This document shows positions 42,468 through 50,709 of a stretch of 64,000 nucleotides of DNA, one piece after another. The notes beneath the pieces were generated by a model that was not told where the DNA came from, did not search any database, and was given only the letters and a program-made list of their open reading frames with translations. A program made the position numbers and the translations under genes. Numbering within the stretch: position 1 is the first letter of the stretch; the number at the start of each line of letters is the position of its first letter. Where the stretch lies: contig NZ_CP041692.1 in NCBI RefSeq assembly GCF_007362775.1, positions 868,001 to 932,000 on the forward strand. The letters are read 5' to 3'. The stretch is from Microlunatus elymi. GTDB taxonomy: Bacteria > Actinomycetota > Actinomycetes > Propionibacteriales > Propionibacteriaceae.

Positions 42468-43043
42468 TCAGTCGGGGAGCATCTGCCGGATCGCGCGGTC
42501 GATCACCTCGGCGCAGGCACGGAACCTGCGGTACGACCGGCCGACCGGATCAGCAAGATCAACATCGTCCGGCTGGATCTGCGTCTGTCCCTGGGCCGAC
42601 TTCACGGCCTCCAGCAGGGACGTCCCGTCCAGGGATGACGTTCCGGTCAAGTGTCTGGGCCGCGGGACGAGTGCGTTGGCGTGCGCCACCTCCGCCAATG
42701 CGGCGAATTGCAGCAGCGGAAAGGTTCGCGCCATCAGGTCCGGACGTGATCCGACAATCATGGTCCGATGCTCGCGGGTGGCAGTCAAGATCAACTGACT
42801 GTTCTCCAGCATCCAGCGTTCGACCCGCCGGGAACACCAGTCGCCGACGTCGATGCCGCGTGAATGCAGCAGCCTGCTGGCCTTCTCGTCCATGCCCCGA
42901 CCGGGGCGAGCATGGGTGCCCGCCGAACCGACACGCCAGTCAAGCCCTCGGCGGGCGACGACATCGCGGAGCAAGAACTCCGCCATCGGCGAGCGGCATT
43001 GATTCGCTGTGCAGATCAGCAGGACGTCGAAGGTCTGGGGCAT
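42468..43043 (-). CDS. Low-molecular-weight protein-tyrosine phosphatase
   Basis: This 191-residue protein has the active-site loop CTANQCRSPM (C-x5-R-S) at residues 11-20 and a late DPVGRS with the catalytic Asp. An insertion of about 30 residues lies between these (TSSLDGTSLLEAVKSAQGQTQIQPDD). In exopolysaccharide loci such enzymes dephosphorylate the BY-kinase; here that kinase is the convergent neighbour. Confidence 0.86.
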   Translation of the reverse strand: MPQTFDVLLICTANQCRSPMAEFLLRDVVARRGLDWRVGSAGTHARPGRGMDEKASRLLHSRGIDVGDWCSRRVERWMLENSQLILTATREHRTMIVGSRPDLMARTFPLLQFAALAEVAHANALVPRPRHLTGTSSLDGTSLLEAVKSAQGQTQIQPDDVDLADPVGRSYRRFRACAEVIDRAIRQMLPD

Positions 43044-43145
43044 CTCCTACCTACCGGCTCGGCCGGCGTCTCACGACGCCGGCGCTCGGATGTACGTACG
43101 CGCGCTGTCGACCGGGCGTGGACCTCTGCGTGCCCGATCTGGTTC

Positions 43146-44696
43146 TCAATAAGCCCCGCGGCCGGCAAATACGGCGGTTGCCGTCCGAAGGATGATGTTG
43201 ACATCAAGCCCGATCGACCAGTTCTCCACGTAGCTCAGGTCCAGCCGTACGGACTCGTCCCAGGTCAGGCTCGAGCGACCGCTGACCTGCCACAGGCCGG
43301 TCAGTCCCGGCACGACCTTCAGTCGTCGGTGCGTGTCGGTGGCGTACTCGTCCACCTCGGACTGCAGCGGCGGCCGCGGCCCGACGAGCGACATGGTTCC
43401 GTTCAGTACGTTGAACAGCTGGGGCAGTTCGTCGATCGAGTACTTGCGGATGAAGGCGCCGACCCGGGTCACGCGGGGGTCGTGTTCCATCTTGAATAGT
43501 GGGCCGGCGCCTTCGTTCTGGGTGGCCAGTGCGGCCAATCGTTGCTCCGCGTCGACGACCATCGAGCGGAACTTGTACATCGTGAAAGGTCTCCCGTCGA
43601 TCCCGATCCGGGACTGCTTGAAGATCACCGGGCCACGACGGTCTTCCAGCTTCACCGCCAGTGCGGTGACCGCCAGGATCGGCCAGATGATCAACAGCCC
43701 GCCGCTGGTCATGATCACGTCCAGCATCCGCTTGGCCCGGCGTTGCCATCCGGTGAACCGCGGCTGTTCGACTTGGACCAGCGACAACTCGGGATGGGAC
43801 TCCAGCCGGACCCTCGATCGGGTCACCCCGACCAGACCGGAATGCACCAGCACGTCGACGTCCTGATCCTCCAGCGACCAGGCCAGCCGGCGCAGGAATC
43901 CCGGCGGCGTCCCGTCCGTGCCCGCCACCGCGACCGCATGGCAACCGAGATCGCGGGCGATGGTCGCCACGTCGGCCAGATCACCGACGACCGGTAACTC
44001 CAGCGACCGGGCGCGGACCAACTCGTCGGTCGGCACGCAGACACCGAGGACCTCCATGCCTGCTCGATGATCGCGGTCGATCGTACGGCGCAACTCCGCC
44101 ACCGAGTCTGCGCCGCCGACCAAGATCAGTTGGCGACGCGATTCGCCGGAGCGGTGCTCGCGACGCCGCAGTTGGCGGACGGCCAGCCGGCCGGCGACGC
44201 TGACTACGGCAGCCGTCGGAGCGGCCACGAGGACCGCCCGAACCACCGGCACCGATCCGAGCCACGCTGCCGGCAGACAGACCAGCATCACCATGATCAG
44301 CATGGCCGTCAGCGCGGTCCGGATGCTGCCACCCGACTCGAGCCGGCGTCGCTGATAACCCGAAGCGGCCGCGTTGGCGACCGGCCAGATGATCATGGCA
44401 ACGCCAAGAAGCGTAAGCCAGTAAGCGATCCCGGCGGCGTTGACCCACGGCAACCAACCGATCGCGGCCACCGCCGACATGCCGGCAACCACGTCGCAAG
44501 CGACGAGCATCCGGACGTAGTAGCCCGTTCGTCGCCGGTAGTCGTTCGTCCTCTCCGCTGCTCGACGGGCTCTTCGAACTGCAAGCTCGTCGATCTGTGC
44601 TGCTGAAGTCGCGTTGATGAGTGCGCCGTCGTTGAAGTCCTCGGCCCCGATGCTGTCAGGCCCAAAAACAGTGACGGCAGTGTCAGGTGCTGACAT
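43146..44696 (-). CDS. Exopolysaccharide biosynthesis polyprenyl glycosylphosphotransferase
   Basis: This 516-residue initiating enzyme has an N-terminal region with four to five membrane segments, a CoA-binding-like middle (LILVGGADSVAELRRTIDRDHRAGMEVLGVCV) and the catalytic bacterial sugar-transferase domain: KRMLDVIMTSGGLLIIWPI, FKQSRIGIDGRPFTMYKFRSM, DELPQLFNVLNGTMSLVGPRPP and PGLTGLWQVSGRS. It links the first sugar phosphate to undecaprenyl phosphate. ATG 44696 sits after GGGGGATATC, nearly the same leader as the GT4 gene at 37,806. Confidence 0.88.
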   Translation of the reverse strand: MSAPDTAVTVFGPDSIGAEDFNDGALINATSAAQIDELAVRRARRAAERTNDYRRRTGYYVRMLVACDVVAGMSAVAAIGWLPWVNAAGIAYWLTLLGVAMIIWPVANAAASGYQRRRLESGGSIRTALTAMLIMVMLVCLPAAWLGSVPVVRAVLVAAPTAAVVSVAGRLAVRQLRRREHRSGESRRQLILVGGADSVAELRRTIDRDHRAGMEVLGVCVPTDELVRARSLELPVVGDLADVATIARDLGCHAVAVAGTDGTPPGFLRRLAWSLEDQDVDVLVHSGLVGVTRSRVRLESHPELSLVQVEQPRFTGWQRRAKRMLDVIMTSGGLLIIWPILAVTALAVKLEDRRGPVIFKQSRIGIDGRPFTMYKFRSMVVDAEQRLAALATQNEGAGPLFKMEHDPRVTRVGAFIRKYSIDELPQLFNVLNGTMSLVGPRPPLQSEVDEYATDTHRRLKVVPGLTGLWQVSGRSSLTWDESVRLDLSYVENWSIGLDVNIILRTATAVFAGRGAY

Positions 44697-44984
44697 GCCT
44701 GATATCCCCCGATATCCCCCGCAATGTCGCGCCACTGGCGCGTTGTGCAACCACGGGGTCAAGGGTCTTGCGGGCCTGCGACCAGGTCGCGGCCATGGAC
44801 GCGAACCGTGGGTCGCATGCAGCGATGCCGCAGACCCGCGCAACCAATCTCCCCCGAGATTCGGATTGATGCTATCGCGTCGAGTGCCACGACGGGGAGA
44901 GTTTCGGTGAAAGAACCTCGTCGGATGTGTTCCGTGTCGCGTCAGCCAGGTCCGGGCGGTGTGAAGAAGGGGAGTGTGGGGTGA
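44697..44984 (-). promoter_or_regulatory. Leader and promoter region of the initiating transferase
   Basis: Minus-strand GGGGGATATC occurs twice in tandem (44702-44721) directly before the start codon. A third CGGGGGAGATT lies near 44,850. No gene is supported in these 288 bases. Confidence 0.4.
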
Positions 44985-45485
44985 TCAGTGGCGGCCGAGA
45001 CGCAGCCAAAGCAGTCGGCCGACCTGAAGATCTGCCCACGGCACGTCGACCTCGTACGCAGCCAGGGTCGCCGTCGGGTAGCGACTGTTGATCACATCCA
45101 ACGAACGCTGGTCCGAACCAGGGCCCGCGAGCTCGACCGCCAGCCGCGGCAGCGCCGGCCCGTGCCCGATGATCATGGCGGTGACGACCTCCTCGTCCAG
45201 CAGCCTGGCCGATTCCAGCAGGGTGTCGCTGCCGGCGCTGTAGATCTCGTCGCTGAATTCGATCTTGCTGTCCAACCCGAGCGCCGACCAGGTCTGCCGG
45301 GTCCTGGTTGCCGAGGAGCAGAGCACCTGATCGATCGACACGCCTTCCGCGCGGATGGCGTTGCCGACCTCCGTCGCCTGCTCGATGCCACGGTCGGTCA
45401 GCGGACGCTCGTGGTCACGGACCCCACCGGCGTATTCCGCGGCCTGCGCGTGCCGCAGCAACAACAGCGTGTGCTTGCCTGCCAT
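44985..45485 (-). CDS. SixA-type histidine phosphatase
   Basis: This 166-residue protein opens with LLLLRHAQA (RHG catalytic motif). It also has ERPLTDRGIEQA, VLCSSATRTRQTW and MIIGHGPAL with the second catalytic His. These short enzymes remove phosphate from phosphohistidine proteins or small molecules. It is monocistronic and not clearly linked to the polysaccharide locus. Confidence 0.84.
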   Translation of the reverse strand: MAGKHTLLLLRHAQAAEYAGGVRDHERPLTDRGIEQATEVGNAIRAEGVSIDQVLCSSATRTRQTWSALGLDSKIEFSDEIYSAGSDTLLESARLLDEEVVTAMIIGHGPALPRLAVELAGPGSDQRSLDVINSRYPTATLAAYEVDVPWADLQVGRLLWLRLGRH

Positions 45486-45546
45486 GTGCTCACCCTACGA
45501 TCACCACGGTGACTGCGGCAGCGCGGTGGCTCTAGGATGCCGGCTC

Positions 45547-46551
45547 ATGGCGATGTTCGATCTTGATCTTGATCAACTGCAGCAGTATCGGCCGGACGTG
45601 TCCGAGCCGGGCGACTTCGACGACTTCTGGACCTCGACGCTGGCCGAGGCTCGGCAGCTCGATCTGAACCCGACCTTCGACAAGATCGACGCGGGCACGC
45701 CCGTCTTCGACACCTACGACGTCACCTTCAGCGGCTTCGGCGGCACCCGGGTCAAGGGCTGGCTGACCGTGCCGGCCGGCGCCACCGGCCCGCTGCCGAC
45801 CGTCGTCGAATTCCTCGGCTACTCCGGCGGCCGTGGCTTCCCCTTCGGCCGGACCGTGTACGCGGCCGCCGGGTGGGGGCACGTGATCATGGACACCCGC
45901 GGCCAGGGCTGGAATGCGGGCGGCTATGCCTCCACACCCGACGATGCCGCGGAGGCCGGCTTCAATCACGCGCCCGGCTTCATGACCTCCGGTCTGGACG
46001 ACCCGACGAACTACTACTACCGCCGGCTCTACACCGACACGATCCGTTGTCTGGAAGCGGTCCGCAGCAATCGGCTGGTGGACAGCTCCAAGATCATCGT
46101 GACCGGCGGCAGTCAGGGCGGTGGTCTGTCGATCGCGGCCGCCGGGCTGGCCCCGTACGCCGGGATCGAACTGGTCGGCTGTGCGCCGGACGTCCCGTTC
46201 CTGTGTCACTTTCAGCGCGCGCTCAAGATCACCGAGGCCTCGCCGTACTCGGAGATCACCAACTATCTGCACGGCTGGCGCGATCAGGTCGAGACCGCCT
46301 ACCGAACCCTGTCCTACTTCGACGGCGTCAACCTCGGCCGGCGGGCCACCGCACCGACGCTGTTCTCGGTCGCGCTGATGGACAACACCTGCCCGCCGTC
46401 GACCGTCTACGCCGCGTACAACTTCTACGGTGAGAATTCTGGCGAGCCGCCGGTCAAGTCGATCAACGTCTACTCGCACAACAACCACGAGGGCGGTGGC
46501 GACTACCAGACCCAGGCCAAGCTGGACTGGTTCGGCAAGATCTTCAGCTGA
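45547..46551 (+). CDS. Acetyl-xylan esterase / cephalosporin-C deacetylase family (CE7)
   Basis: This 334-residue alpha/beta-hydrolase has MDTRGQGWNAGG (the RGQ motif of CE7), the nucleophile elbow GGSQGGGLS, an Asp in VALMDNTCPP and a His in YSHNNHEGGG. CE7 enzymes deacetylate xylo-oligosaccharides and sometimes cephalosporin C. It has no signal peptide, so it likely works on imported acetylated sugars. The N-terminus FDLDLDQLQQY is encoded with GAT CTT GAT CTT GAT CAA, an extreme case of the GATC codon-context bias. Confidence 0.87.
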   Translation: MAMFDLDLDQLQQYRPDVSEPGDFDDFWTSTLAEARQLDLNPTFDKIDAGTPVFDTYDVTFSGFGGTRVKGWLTVPAGATGPLPTVVEFLGYSGGRGFPFGRTVYAAAGWGHVIMDTRGQGWNAGGYASTPDDAAEAGFNHAPGFMTSGLDDPTNYYYRRLYTDTIRCLEAVRSNRLVDSSKIIVTGGSQGGGLSIAAAGLAPYAGIELVGCAPDVPFLCHFQRALKITEASPYSEITNYLHGWRDQVETAYRTLSYFDGVNLGRRATAPTLFSVALMDNTCPPSTVYAAYNFYGENSGEPPVKSINVYSHNNHEGGGDYQTQAKLDWFGKIFS

Positions 46552-46558
46552 ACGAGGC

Positions 46559-46774
46559 GACGCGTCGACCCACCGAAGGTCCCTCCAGCGATCTCGGCTG
46601 GAGGCGGCGGGCTTCTCGTCGTACTGGGGCGTCGATCCGGGCGAGATCTCTGTGCAGGCATGGGCACTCGTCGACGGGAAGTACGTTGAGGCAGCTGCCA
46701 GCTCCGGTGCTGAGCTGGTCGAGTTGATCAGCCCGTTCCCGGTCTCGTTCCGGCCGCAGGAGTTGTTCGACTGA
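46559..46774 (+). pseudogene. C-terminal remnant of a Uma2-family endonuclease
   Basis: About 71 codons resemble the end of Uma2/DUF820 proteins: RRSLQRSRLEAAGFSSYWGVDPGE, SVQAWALVDGKYVEAA and PFPVSFRPQELFD. The N-terminal two thirds, including most of the nuclease core, are absent: the homology begins eight bases after the esterase stop. No credible start codon lies at the homology boundary. It is a decay remnant. Confidence 0.65.
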
Positions 46775-46855
46775 TCGTGCCAGGGGATGGTTCGGGGAAT
46801 CGGTGGGGGATTTCGCCGATATTCCGATCGCCGAGTGCGACCTAGCGTCAGCGAC

Positions 46856-47299
46856 GTGAACTTCACCCCGACCCGAATCGTCGCAGCCCTCTGGACGGTG
46901 ATCTTCGCCGCCCTGCAGATGATCTTGGTTGCCTGGTCGGGCCGTGGCCGCCTGCCGGTCGATCTGCCGCACGTTGTCGGCCGAACGGCGGACTATGGCA
47001 TCGCGGTGATCGGCGGCCTGCTCGTTGCGGCCGCGATCGCCCTCTGGGGACGGCGGTGGATGTTGATCTTGGTCGGTCTGCTGGCCTTGGCGCGTGGACT
47101 GGCCGGCATCGGCTACCTCGGCTACCGGGTGAGTGTCGGCGGCAGCATCGACGCGGACCGGTGGTGGGTGCCCGCGGCCTTCGTCCTCGGCGCCGTGCTG
47201 TTCATGATCGCGCAACGAAAAGCCCGGCAAGGCCAGGACGCTCTGCCCGGATCCGGCGCCGAGCTCAGCTCCGGCGACCGACCAGGATGTCGCGGTTGA
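46856..47299 (+). CDS. Small hypothetical membrane protein
   Basis: This protein of about 147 residues from GTG 46856 has four hydrophobic segments (IVAALWTVIFAALQMILVAW, YGIAVIGGLLVAAAIALW, WMLILVGLLALARGLAGIGYLGY and WWVPAAFVLGAVLFMIA). Its 3' end overlaps the convergent methyltransferase gene by 35 bases. I do not recognise a family. Confidence 0.55.
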   Translation: MNFTPTRIVAALWTVIFAALQMILVAWSGRGRLPVDLPHVVGRTADYGIAVIGGLLVAAAIALWGRRWMLILVGLLALARGLAGIGYLGYRVSVGGSIDADRWWVPAAFVLGAVLFMIAQRKARQGQDALPGSGAELSSGDRPGCRG

Positions 47300-48293
47300 T
47301 CGACGCGTCGACCCGGTGCGCGAAGCGCAGATAGGGCCCGTCGTTCAGCGGCTCCAGACCGTTGTTGATCATGATCGAGGAGAGTTCTTCGCGGCCGATC
47401 CGGTACGTGTTCCAGCTCAGCCCGAGCGCGCCGCCGCTCTTCAGCTGCCCGGCCCAGACGCCGATCGCCTCCGACAGCAGTTGTGCGGCCGATCCGGACT
47501 TGCCCTTGCCCGGGCTGTCGTGCACCACTCCGTACGGAGCATCGGTGACGACGAGATCGAATTTGCGCTTGCCGTAGAGCGCGGCCGACTGCCGGGTGTC
47601 GCCGGTGAAGACGGTCAACTGCTGCGCCGGACCGCCGGTCGGCGGCGTCACCTCGACCTGCAGTCGGCGGCCCAGGCTGCGGCCCTCACGGCGTACAGGA
47701 TTGAAGTCGGCCTTGTGCTTGATGCGCTTGCGCCGCAGGTAACTCTTCAGGAAGGCCGCGTAGGCCTCGACGGATTTCTGCTGTGATTCGACCCCGGCCA
47801 CGTCGTAGCCGAGCATCAGCCCGACACTCAGCGTGGTGCCGCGACCGCACAGCGGATCGAGCAACTGCAGCCGTTCGTCGGCCGCACCGGACCGCCGACG
47901 CACGGCGGCTGCCGTCACGTTGACCATCATCCGGGTGAACTGCTCGTTGGTCTTGCCCTGATACTTGGGGATGGTCACCAGGTCGTCGGAGAACCGGTCG
48001 GTGTTGATCAACTCCAGCGGACGCAGCAGGTCACCGTCCACCAACTCGAAGATCGCGTACGTCGACGACAGTCCGGCGATCGTGTGCAGCCAGCGCGCAT
48101 CTTGCGCGGCCGCGAGTTCGAATCCGAGGTAGTCGATCCCGGCCAGCTCGCGGTTGCCGATGTCGCTTACCTGCAAGGAGGCTGCGCTGGCACAGATCTC
48201 CAACTCGGCGGCGGCCAAGTCGGCCGCCTGTCCGGCGAACACCCGGTTGGCGGCCGGCGCGACCAAGATCAAATAGCGCTGGTTCGGGCTCAC
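47265..48293 (-). CDS. TRM11/RlmL-like RNA methyltransferase
   Basis: This 342-residue SAM-dependent enzyme has LLDPLCGRGTTLSVGLMLGYDVAGVE (motif I region) and the catalytic VVTDAPYGVVHD, the D-A-P-Y form of the (N/D)PPY motif used to methylate exocyclic or ring nitrogens of guanosine. The N-terminal 130 residues may be an RNA-binding domain. GTG 48293 starts the gene; the pyrophosphatase gene follows after a seven-base gap and may be co-transcribed. The exact RNA target is unknown. Confidence 0.8.
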   Translation of the reverse strand: MSPNQRYLILVAPAANRVFAGQAADLAAAELEICASAASLQVSDIGNRELAGIDYLGFELAAAQDARWLHTIAGLSSTYAIFELVDGDLLRPLELINTDRFSDDLVTIPKYQGKTNEQFTRMMVNVTAAAVRRRSGAADERLQLLDPLCGRGTTLSVGLMLGYDVAGVESQQKSVEAYAAFLKSYLRRKRIKHKADFNPVRREGRSLGRRLQVEVTPPTGGPAQQLTVFTGDTRQSAALYGKRKFDLVVTDAPYGVVHDSPGKGKSGSAAQLLSEAIGVWAGQLKSGGALGLSWNTYRIGREELSSIMINNGLEPLNDGPYLRFAHRVDASINRDILVGRRS

Positions 48294-48300
48294 CGCAGGC

Positions 48301-48846
48301 TCAGTGGCCCTCGGTCTTGGCCCGCTCGAAGCTCGCCAGCACCTCGGCCTCTGCCTCCTCGACGCCGGTCCAGCTGGAACCCTCGACCGACTTGCCCGGC
48401 TCGAGGTCCTTGTAGACGGTGAAGAAGTGCTCGATCTCGAGCAGGTTGTACTGCCGGACGTCGGTCACGTCGCGTAGATGATCACGACGCTGATCACCGG
48501 CCGGCACGCACAGCACCTTGTCGTCCTCGCCCTTCTCGTCCCGCATCCGGAACATCGCGATCGCGCGGCACTTGATCAGGCAGCCCGGGAAGGTCGGCTC
48601 GGAGACCAGCACCAACGCGTCCAGCGGATCGCCGTCCTGGCCCAGAGTGTCCTCGATGAAGCCGTAGTCGGCCGGGTATTGAGTGGACGTGAACAGGGTC
48701 CGATCGAGTCGGATCCGGCCGGTTTCATGATCGACTTCGTACTTGTTCTTCTGGCCCTTGGGGATCTCCACCGTGACGTCGAAGGTCAACCCGCTCAGCG
48801 GCTTGGTCGGAACCGATGGTGATGCGCCTTGATTCAGTCCGGTCAC
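48301..48846 (-). CDS. ppa: Soluble inorganic pyrophosphatase
   Basis: This 181-residue family I enzyme has [53 protein letters not shown] (the D-x-D-P-x-D metal signature) and [26 protein letters not shown]. It hydrolyses pyrophosphate from biosynthesis. GTG 48846 ([24 protein letters not shown]) is used since an AAGGAAAGGG box precedes it. That gives a 20-residue extension before the usual start of the family; ATG 48891 is an alternative. Confidence 0.9.
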   Translation of the reverse strand: MTGLNQGASPSVPTKPLSGLTFDVTVEIPKGQKNKYEVDHETGRIRLDRTLFTSTQYPADYGFIEDTLGQDGDPLDALVLVSEPTFPGCLIKCRAIAMFRMRDEKGEDDKVLCVPAGDQRRDHLRDVTDVRQYNLLEIEHFFTVYKDLEPGKSVEGSSWTGVEEAEAEVLASFERAKTEGH

Positions 48847-49145
48847 GGATCTGGGCCCTTTCCTTGTCGCCTGGCGGGCGTTGTACGACATCGCTCGCCT
48901 TACTCTTCCGCCGCGCGTCAGGAACATGGGTGGTTCCTGAACAACGACGACGGTGTCGAGGAATTTGCGTCGGCAAGCCCTGAGCGTAACGCCACCGGGC
49001 CGACTGGTACGAACGCGTCCGGGACTGCGGGCGGTTACTGTGAGCACTCTCACTCATGGCGGCAGGACGTCGAGCCGTCGGAGAGCGTACGTTGAGCCGG
49101 TTCTTTCGGTGCCGAGCCCGGTCCGGCGAACACACGGGAATCGAG

Positions 49146-50657
49146 GTGGCGGTGGGCAAGCGACGGGTGCTGGTGGTGACGACGGCCGCCGCGGTGGCGG
49201 CGGCCGCAGTGACGGTGGCCGCGACCGGTGTGCTACGACCGTCGCATCCGGGCACCGCAGCGGCCGGCGAACAGTCGGTTACACCGAGCCCGAGCGCAAC
49301 CCCGTCGAGCACGCCGACACCGTCCGCAGCGGCAAGCCTTGATCCGGTGCTTGCCGCCGTCGACTCCGCTCGCGCCACCGACGCCGCCGAACTCGCCCGC
49401 CGGATCGCCGGCGCCGGAAAGTCGGGCGGCAAGGTCAGCGCGGCGGTGTTGTCCGGCCAGACCGGCAAGCTGCTCTACGGCAGCGGTGCTGACTCGGCGT
49501 TGATCCCGGCCTCGACCAACAAGCTGCTCACCTCCGCGACCGCGCTGCAGCTGCTCGGCCCGCAGCACCGCTTCACCACCAAGGTCGTCGCCACCGCACC
49601 GCTGCCGACACCGGCCGCCGATCCCGCCTCTGCCGGTCCGACGCCGACAACCGGCGCCAAGACGACCGCTAGTAAGAAGAAGATGACCGGCAGCATCGTG
49701 CTGATCGGCGGCGGCGACCCCTATCTGGCCGGTGACGCCGACCGCGTCACGGATCCCGGCCAGTCATCGCTGGAGAGCCTGTCGGCGGCCACTGCGAAGC
49801 GGTTGAAGAAGGCCGGGCTGACCTCGGTCAAGCTCGGCTACGACGCATCACTGTTCGCCGGGCCGGCGTGGAATCCGCACTGGCCGACCGGGTACGCCGA
49901 CGTCGTCACCCCGACCTCGGCGTTGTGGGCCGACGAGGGCCGGCTGTACGGAGCCGAGGGGCCTCGGCAGAGCGATCCGGCCAAGTCCGCGGCCAATCTG
50001 TTCGCCGCGCAGCTGACGAAGCGGGGCATCAAGGTCAGCACCGTGACGACGACCGACGTCAACGCCAAGGTCGCCGGTGCCGCCGACAACCAGGTCGCCG
50101 CGGTCGAGTCGCTGTCGCTGGAGAAGATCGTCGAACGGTTGCTGATGGCCAGCGACAACGACGCCACCGAGGTGCTGCTGCGGCAGGCCTCACTGGCCGC
50201 CGGCGGCGACGGTTCGATCACCAGCGGCGTCGCCACCGTACGGAAAACTCTCGGCAAGCTCGGCGCCTGGGTGGGCAGCACCCACACCTACGACGGCAGT
50301 GGCCTGTCCCGCAGCAACCGGGTCTCGGCCGACCAACTGGTCAGGGTGATCGATCTCGCGGTGTCCGGCAAGCAGCCGCGGTTGAGTCCGTTGATGACCG
50401 GGCTGCCGGTGGCCGGTGTCGAAGGCAGCCTGCACTACCGCTTCAGCCAGTCGGCGGCGGCCGGCGGTCGCGGACTGGTCCGGGCCAAGACCGGCACCCT
50501 CAGCCAGGTCCACTCCCTGGCCGGGTACAGCTACACCCGCGACGGCGAGCTGCTGGTGTACGCCTTCGTGGTCAACCAACCCAAGAACGACTGGGCCTCG
50601 GTCGCCTGGCTGGACCGGGTCTCCGCCGCCGTCGCCACCTGCGGCTGTCGCAGCTGA
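49146..50657 (+). CDS. dacB: D-alanyl-D-alanine carboxypeptidase (PBP4/DacB family)
   Basis: This protein of about 503 residues has an N-terminal hydrophobic anchor (VLVVTTAAAVAAAAVTVAATGVL) and a Ser/Pro/Thr spacer. The S13 peptidase domain has SxxK in IPASTNKLLTSATAL, SDN in LLMASDNDATE and KTG in VRAKTGTLSQVHSLAGY. It trims peptidoglycan stem peptides outside the membrane. The start is uncertain: GTG 49146 or 49152 in front of the anchor, or ATG 49056, which adds 30 residues. It diverges from ppa, as in related actinobacteria. Confidence 0.87.
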   Translation: MAVGKRRVLVVTTAAAVAAAAVTVAATGVLRPSHPGTAAAGEQSVTPSPSATPSSTPTPSAAASLDPVLAAVDSARATDAAELARRIAGAGKSGGKVSAAVLSGQTGKLLYGSGADSALIPASTNKLLTSATALQLLGPQHRFTTKVVATAPLPTPAADPASAGPTPTTGAKTTASKKKMTGSIVLIGGGDPYLAGDADRVTDPGQSSLESLSAATAKRLKKAGLTSVKLGYDASLFAGPAWNPHWPTGYADVVTPTSALWADEGRLYGAEGPRQSDPAKSAANLFAAQLTKRGIKVSTVTTTDVNAKVAGAADNQVAAVESLSLEKIVERLLMASDNDATEVLLRQASLAAGGDGSITSGVATVRKTLGKLGAWVGSTHTYDGSGLSRSNRVSADQLVRVIDLAVSGKQPRLSPLMTGLPVAGVEGSLHYRFSQSAAAGGRGLVRAKTGTLSQVHSLAGYSYTRDGELLVYAFVVNQPKNDWASVAWLDRVSAAVATCGCRS

Positions 50658-50684
50658 GGCGCCGGCGGGCGACACATGATCCCC

Positions 50685-50709
50685 GGTTCACTGTCGTCGG
50701 CGGTGAACC
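50685..50709. terminator. Hairpin between convergent dacB and glycosyltransferase
   Basis: GGTTCAC (50685-50691) pairs with GTGAACC (50703-50709). It overlaps the last codons of the glycosyltransferase gene and follows the dacB stop by 27 bases. Confidence 0.5.
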
